Below are positions 14,235 to 18,611 of a stretch of 18,611 nt of DNA, piece after piece; the stretch's first letter is position 1; each line of letters opens with the position of its first letter. The notes beneath the pieces are model-generated. The model searched no databases. It was not told where the DNA came from and was given only the letters and a program-made list of their open reading frames with translations. Source of the stretch: Chitinophagales bacterium (GTDB lineage: Bacteria > Bacteroidota > Bacteroidia > Chitinophagales > JAHDHT01); assembly GCA_020631175.1 (NCBI GenBank), contig JAHDHT010000055.1, forward strand, positions 1,168 through 19,778. The letters run 5' to 3'. The translations under genes and the position numbers were made by a program.

Positions 14235-15197
14235 ATGAAAGCAGCAGTTTATGAAAAATATGGTGGACCTGAAGTGGTTCAGATAAAGGATATACCTGTA
14301 CCAACTCCGAATGAAAATGAAGTTTTAGTTCGAATTCGTAATACTACTGTTAATCGAACAGACTGCGGTTTTCGTGCTTCTAAACCGGCATTTGCAAGAG
14401 TTTTTTATGGATTGTTTAAACCAAGATATCCGGTTTTAGGAACAGAGTTCTCCGGTGACGTGGTGGCTATAGGTTCTGCTGTTGAAAAATTTAAAGAAGG
14501 AGACCGGGTTTTCGGTTTACATGAAGGCTTTGGGGCACATGCCGAATTTATGTGCATGAATGAAGACTTACCAATTGCCTTAATTCCTGAAAATGTTTCT
14601 TATGAAGTAGCTGGATCTGTTTTGGAAGGAATGTATTTAAGTGAAAGCTATTTAAAAAGACCTGACTATACCAACATAAAAAACATTTTAATAAACGGTG
14701 CGACAGGTTCTATCGGTTCGGCCGGATTACAATTTTCAAGAAATCGAAATTTAGAAATTACGGCTGTTTGCCGGGCAAAAGATTTTGATTTAATTCGATC
14801 TTTAGGAGCAAGCCATTTAATTGATTATAACACGCAGGATTTTACGAAAGTTGTTCAGGACAAATTTGATATCATTTTTGACGCAGTTGGAAAAAGTTCT
14901 TTCTTTAAATGCAAACCACTAATGAAAGAGAAAAGTGTTTTTTACGCTACCGAATTTGGACCTTATGCATCTAATGGATGGTTACCTTTATTTAATAAAT
15001 TTCGGGGTGGAAAAAAGATTTATTTTCCATTACCAAAAATTAATCAGGAAGATGTAATTAAATACGGCAAACTGTTAGCTGAAGGAAAGTACACTCCTTT
15101 AATAGATAAAAGATATTCATTAGAAGACATATCAGAGGCTTACCGTTATGCTGATTCAGAACAAAAAGTAGGGAATTTAGTTATAGAAATTCTGTAG
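14235..15197 (+). CDS. MDR-family NAD(P)-dependent oxidoreductase (quinone reductase/zinc-less alcohol dehydrogenase-like)
   Basis: 320 aa from the ATG at 14235 (MKAAVYEKYGGPEVVQIKDI, the usual MDR N-terminus). A longer frame from 14166 adds an unlikely leader that crosses the repeat-containing intergenic region. The GroES-like fold covers residues 1-130, with the catalytic zinc-site residues not in canonical form. The Rossmann nucleotide-binding motif NGATGSIGSAG appears in the middle, then a C-terminal GKYTPLIDKRYSLEDISEAYRYADSEQKVGNLVI typical of quinone oxidoreductases (ADH_zinc_N family). It probably reduces quinones or unsaturated carbonyl compounds using NADPH; the substrate is unknown. 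The gene is divergent from rlmN and convergent with dinB (23 bp between stops), so it is likely transcribed alone. Confidence 0.9.
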   Translation: MKAAVYEKYGGPEVVQIKDIPVPTPNENEVLVRIRNTTVNRTDCGFRASKPAFARVFYGLFKPRYPVLGTEFSGDVVAIGSAVEKFKEGDRVFGLHEGFGAHAEFMCMNEDLPIALIPENVSYEVAGSVLEGMYLSESYLKRPDYTNIKNILINGATGSIGSAGLQFSRNRNLEITAVCRAKDFDLIRSLGASHLIDYNTQDFTKVVQDKFDIIFDAVGKSSFFKCKPLMKEKSVFYATEFGPYASNGWLPLFNKFRGGKKIYFPLPKINQEDVIKYGKLLAEGKYTPLIDKRYSLEDISEAYRYADSEQKVGNLVIEIL

Positions 15198-15217
15198 AGG
15201 CGAATTAATTCACGCCT
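15198..15217. terminator. Weak hairpin between convergent MDR and dinB genes
   Basis: AGGCG (15198-15202) pairs with CGCCT (15213-15217) across a 10-base AT-rich loop, immediately after the MDR stop and four bases before the dinB stop (read on the other strand). Neither side has a convincing T-tract, so a terminator role is possible but weakly supported. Confidence 0.3.
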
Positions 15218-15220
15218 TCT

Positions 15221-16297
15221 CTAAAAAAGTTTCATTTGCCCATTCTGGCCTTCCTCTTCTTTTTGCTCTTTTTCGAGATTTGAAGCAGACAGACCAATTA
15301 ATCGAACCGGTGCGACTTCATCGAGATTTTCAAAAAGTAATTTTAAAGCAATTGATTTAATTTCTTCTTCATTACGAATGAAGTAATTTCTGGAAGAACT
15401 TCTTGTTATGATTTTAAAATCAGCACTTTTTAATTTTAATGTAATCGTTCGACCGTAATTTTGTGCTTTCTTTAGACGCCGGTAAAATTCTTCTAAAATT
15501 TTAGTCATAATGTTTTCAGCATCCTCATAATCATCCACATTAAATTCTAAAGTCCGTTCGACTGCTAAAGACTTTCTTATACGATCGGGCTTTACCGGAC
15601 GATTATCAATGCCTCTTACAATATCATAAAAATAAGCACCCATTTTTCCGAAGCGTTCAGAAATTTCAACTTTTGATAAACGTTTTAAATCGGCCCCGGT
15701 TTCAATACCCATTGAATGCATTTTTTTTGCAGTTACTTTTCCAACTCCAAAAAACTTTTTTACCGGCAATGTTTCCAAAAATTTTTCAGCCTGATGAGGT
15801 TTGATTACAGTAAGCCCATCGGGCTTATTCATATCCGAAGCAATTTTCGCTAAGAATTTACAATACGAAACGCCGGCAGAACAAGTTAAATCCGTTATTG
15901 ACTTTACATCTTGCTTTATTTTTTTGGCAACTTCAGTAGCAATAGGTTCATTTATTTTGTTCTCTGTGACGTCTAAAAAAGCTTCATCTAAAGAAAGCGG
16001 TTCAATTATATCAGTGTACTTATGAAAAATTGTACGTATTTGATTCGATACTTCTTTGTAAGCCTGAAAGCGAGGTTTTACAAAAATGATTTTATCATAT
16101 AATTGTTTCGCTTTAAAACCGGGCATAGCCGAACCAATGCCATATTTCCGAGCTTCATAACTGGCTGTAGTAATTACACCTCTTCGCTCACTCCCTCCAA
16201 CCGCAATTGCCTTTCCTCTTAATTCAGGATTGTCTCTTTGTTCTACCGCAGCATAAAAGGCATCCATATCGATATGTATGATTTTTCTTTGCGGCAT
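15221..16297 (-). CDS. dinB: DNA polymerase IV (Y-family, DinB)
   Basis: Error-prone translesion DNA polymerase, 358 aa. The catalytic acidic residues are at the family positions: D10 and D12 in IDMDAFYA, and D104-E105 in SLDEAFLD (E. coli D8, D103, E104). The steric-gate Phe/Tyr lies in DAFYA, and AVGGSERRGVITTASYEAR is the standard Y-family fingers segment. The C-terminus ends in QMKLF (residues 354-358), a consensus beta-clamp-binding pentapeptide (QxxLF), which fits recruitment to the sliding clamp. Start ATG at 16297 matches the family N-terminus. It follows the substrate-binding protein stop by only 8 bp on the same strand, so the two are probably one transcript, although their functions look unrelated. 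No LexA-type operator was identified. Confidence 0.96.
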   Translation of the reverse strand: MPQRKIIHIDMDAFYAAVEQRDNPELRGKAIAVGGSERRGVITTASYEARKYGIGSAMPGFKAKQLYDKIIFVKPRFQAYKEVSNQIRTIFHKYTDIIEPLSLDEAFLDVTENKINEPIATEVAKKIKQDVKSITDLTCSAGVSYCKFLAKIASDMNKPDGLTVIKPHQAEKFLETLPVKKFFGVGKVTAKKMHSMGIETGADLKRLSKVEISERFGKMGAYFYDIVRGIDNRPVKPDRIRKSLAVERTLEFNVDDYEDAENIMTKILEEFYRRLKKAQNYGRTITLKLKSADFKIITRSSSRNYFIRNEEEIKSIALKLLFENLDEVAPVRLIGLSASNLEKEQKEEEGQNGQMKLF

Positions 16298-16305
16298 TTA
16301 CAATT

Positions 16306-18105
16306 TTAATTATTCATCTGCTGACCAAATGTAGGATTTAACATCCATTCTTTTTCATTATAACCCGGTCGCGCCACATAAGCATTTGCTTTGTCGAATC
16401 GTTTGTGAAATGCTAAACGGTTCTTGTGTGCATCCAAAAAGATATACGGAGATTCTTCATGTAAGATTTCCTGAAATTTTAAAATATCCTTTGTTCTTGA
16501 TGCTTCATCTAAATTAACCCGAATCGATTCAATTAAACGATCTGTTTCTGCATTTCCAAAACCGGTATAATTACTTCCTCCGTTATAACTTTCCGTATGC
16601 CATATCTGTTTAAAATCAGGCAAACCTGTGCTACCTGCCCATCCACCTACATATAATTCAAAATTATGTGCTTTAGCCTGATCGTACATCACTGTCATTT
16701 CCCGAACCTGAACATCTACATCAATGCCAACAGATTTTGCATTCTCTTTAAACATAATTGCAATATTCTCTCTTTGTGTATTTCCCTGATTGTAAAAAAT
16801 GGTTGTTTTAAATTCAGTTTTCTTACCTGCAATTACTTTATCTATTATTCCGTTGTTATCGCTATCCTTCCATCCCGCTTCTTCGAGTAATGTTCTTGAT
16901 TTTGCAACATCAAAACGGTAAGGCTTAAGGCTTTTGTTATAGTATGGTTTAGAAGGATGAATTGGTCCCACATTTTCAACTGCGTAACCATACATAATTA
17001 CTTCTCTTACTAATTTTTTATCTACTAAATAATTTAATGCCTGCCGAACTCGCTTATCTGTATACTTAGGGTCTTTCATGTTAATGCCGATGTAATCGTA
17101 CACCATGTAATCCGGTGAATGAAGATTATATAATTTTTTAAAGGCATCGTTTTTTTTCAAATCATCAAAATCTTTCGTTCTGATATTTCTGGACAGATCC
17201 ATTTTTTCATCCTTCATCCCGGTAATTGCGGTGGTCCAGTCTTTTACGATAGTATAAATGATTTTCTCAGGATTATTATTAAAGTATTTAGACTCCACTT
17301 TGTCTCCCCACCAATTCTCTTTCTTTTTTAACTCAACATATTGCCCTGTTTTCCACTCCACAAATTCATAAGGACCGCAACCTACTACAAAACCATTTTC
17401 ACGTTGAAATTTTTCAGAATTAAATTCAGTTGCAAATTTTACAATTTCAGGATTTGTTCTTAATCGCTCCTGTTGTTTTGGATCATTCAATTCTTTTAAA
17501 GAAAATTTGCGCATAATTTTTCCAGGGTCATATACATATTCAGGATACATCCAATAACCTGCATATTCTACTCCCAGAATATATCTTGAATTTAAATAAA
17601 CCGTAAATTTTCTATTGTTCGTCGGATCGACTTTTACCTCCTGAATGAAATCATAATATGGTCTTAATGAAGCAGCATCAACCTTAGGGTTTTTAATCGC
17701 TTTAACTGAAAAAATATAGTCGTCAACCGTTATGGGTGTTCCATTATCCCAGGTTGCTTCCGGACGAATTTCAAAAGTGTAGGCTACTCCTCCTTTATAG
17801 GGACCGTCATCCAATAACTCCATTTCAGGTGGTGCAACAGCCAGCGCTCCATACGGTTTATAAGTAACAGGATCATAATCAATCAAGGTCATGAAAATAT
17901 TCTTCTGCATATACTGTGCAGGTGCATTACTTGAGGTAAAAGGATTTAATTTATCCGGGTCAGAAAGTTCATGAACTGTTACCTCATTAATACCTGCCTT
18001 TTTACTTTGATTATTTGTTGAATCTCCGTCCCCTGTACAGGCATTCAGAAAAATTATGCACGACAAAACAAGAAAGAGCCATTTACTATAAAGCGGTTTA
18101 AGCAT
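16306..18105 (-). CDS. ABC transporter oligopeptide-binding lipoprotein (SBP_bac_5)
   Basis: 599 aa from the ATG at 18105. The signal peptide MLKPLYSKWLFLVLSCIIFLNAC ends in a classical lipobox LNAC with lipidation at C23. The mature protein matches the family-5 extracellular solute-binding proteins of DppA/OppA type: an opening LNPFTSSNAPAQYM, a core EFVEWKTGQYVELKKKENWW, and the C-terminal-half WHTESYNGGSNYTGFGNAETDRLIES. Such proteins capture peptides or similar solutes for an ABC importer. No transporter permease or ATPase lies beside it in this window, so it is an orphan here and its substrate is not shown. An in-frame TTG at 18159 would add an 18-residue leader overlapping the divergent gene; the lipoprotein signal argues for 18105. 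dinB follows after 8 bp. Confidence 0.92.
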   Translation of the reverse strand: MLKPLYSKWLFLVLSCIIFLNACTGDGDSTNNQSKKAGINEVTVHELSDPDKLNPFTSSNAPAQYMQKNIFMTLIDYDPVTYKPYGALAVAPPEMELLDDGPYKGGVAYTFEIRPEATWDNGTPITVDDYIFSVKAIKNPKVDAASLRPYYDFIQEVKVDPTNNRKFTVYLNSRYILGVEYAGYWMYPEYVYDPGKIMRKFSLKELNDPKQQERLRTNPEIVKFATEFNSEKFQRENGFVVGCGPYEFVEWKTGQYVELKKKENWWGDKVESKYFNNNPEKIIYTIVKDWTTAITGMKDEKMDLSRNIRTKDFDDLKKNDAFKKLYNLHSPDYMVYDYIGINMKDPKYTDKRVRQALNYLVDKKLVREVIMYGYAVENVGPIHPSKPYYNKSLKPYRFDVAKSRTLLEEAGWKDSDNNGIIDKVIAGKKTEFKTTIFYNQGNTQRENIAIMFKENAKSVGIDVDVQVREMTVMYDQAKAHNFELYVGGWAGSTGLPDFKQIWHTESYNGGSNYTGFGNAETDRLIESIRVNLDEASRTKDILKFQEILHEESPYIFLDAHKNRLAFHKRFDKANAYVARPGYNEKEWMLNPTFGQQMNN

Positions 18106-18147
18106 AGAGTTGTTATTTTTGGTAATTAGGAATTTTAAAGATAAACA

Positions 18148-18611
18148 TTGTCTGATCAAAAAATATTAATCACAGGTGGAACAGGGCTTCTTGGTAAGTC
18201 AATTACAAAAGAACTTATGGCAAAAGGCCATGAGGTCGTAATTCTAAGCAGAAAAGAGGATTTATCAGGAGAAGTCAAACAGTATGCCTGGGATATTAAC
18301 TCAGGTAAACTGGATGAACGAGCTCTGGAAGGAGTGGATACTATTATTCATTTAGCAGGAGCCAGTATTGCAGATGGAAGATGGACTGCCTCCAGAAAGA
18401 AAGTTTTACTCGATAGTCGGGTAAAAACGGCTAAACTACTCTCAGATACAGTAATTAATAATGATTTACCGGTAAAAAATGTAATAAGTGCCAGTGCAAT
18501 AGGCATTTATGGTGATCGCGGAGATGAATGGTTGTTTGAAAATTCGCATGGCGACACCAAATGGATCTCTCAACTTTGCGATGACTGGGAAGCCTCTATT
18601 GATCCTTTTAC
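18148..18611 (+). CDS. TIGR01777-family NAD(P)-dependent epimerase/SDR (3' partial)
   Basis: The visible 154 residues match the TIGR01777 (SDR39U1/YfcH-like) extended-SDR family. Seen in order are the Rossmann motif ITGGTGLLG near the N-terminus, SRKEDLSG, DTIIHLAGASIADGRW, the RKKVLLDSRVKTAKLL segment, ISASAIGIYGDRGDEW and the CDDWEASI stretch that typically follows. The enzyme is cytoplasmic and probably NAD(P)-binding; its physiological reaction is not well known. The only start at the right place is TTG at 18148, preceded by an in-frame TAA at 18142; ATG is absent. It diverges from the peptide-binding lipoprotein, with 42 bp between the two starts. The gene continues past the window end. 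Confidence 0.88.
   Translation, partial: MSDQKILITGGTGLLGKSITKELMAKGHEVVILSRKEDLSGEVKQYAWDINSGKLDERALEGVDTIIHLAGASIADGRWTASRKKVLLDSRVKTAKLLSDTVINNDLPVKNVISASAIGIYGDRGDEWLFENSHGDTKWISQLCDDWEASIDPF

Noticed and set aside
18106..18159. Upstream TTG start of the peptide-binding protein
   Set aside because: The classical lipoprotein signal begins at 18105, and the extension overlaps the start of the divergent epimerase gene.

Overview
The window is an AT-rich stretch of a Bacteroidota chromosome; I cannot place it to order. The lineage call rests on four things. murF and alr are fused into one reading frame, which is characteristic of this phylum. Shine-Dalgarno sequences are absent in front of almost all genes. 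TATCTTTG boxes matching the Bacteroidota -7 consensus TAnnTTTG sit in front of two genes. The first gene encodes a secreted protein with Cys/Asp-rich repeats and a C-terminal module resembling the '3-coathanger stack' domain.

Layout. 1-3702 (+) is a large secreted purple-acid-phosphatase-like protein, cut at its 5' end, with nine perfectly phased 150-bp repeats. It converges on a minus-strand group (6349-3794): two proteins I do not recognise, then a type II NADH dehydrogenase. A plus-strand group starts only 10 bp from that group's first start: a small Rieske [2Fe-2S] protein, a 63-aa two-helix membrane protein, and murF-alr, which makes the UDP-MurNAc-pentapeptide and supplies D-alanine. 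The longest gene-free stretch (9349-9603, 255 bp) holds three 15-bp direct repeats and an inverted copy, forming what looks like a small TIR-bounded element.

The minus strand then carries rlmN, a DUF5011-type lipoprotein, an intrinsic terminator, a TlpA-like thioredoxin-fold protein with a poly-lysine tail, and a metallo-beta-lactamase-fold lipoprotein; the last two probably form an envelope operon. Divergent from rlmN is an MDR-family oxidoreductase, separated from it by two different short-period repeat arrays. The minus-strand pair of an oligopeptide-binding lipoprotein and dinB (Pol IV) follows, and the window ends inside a plus-strand TIGR01777-family epimerase.

Most genes are housekeeping or ordinary envelope functions, and I found no defence system, phage, CRISPR, IS transposase, tRNA or rRNA. 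The most unusual signals are the exact 150/300-bp repeat structure of the first gene, the small repeat element after murF-alr, and four genes (at 5744, 6360, 6895 and 18148) whose homology or open frame requires TTG or CTG starts. No gene-free stretch exceeds 300 bases.
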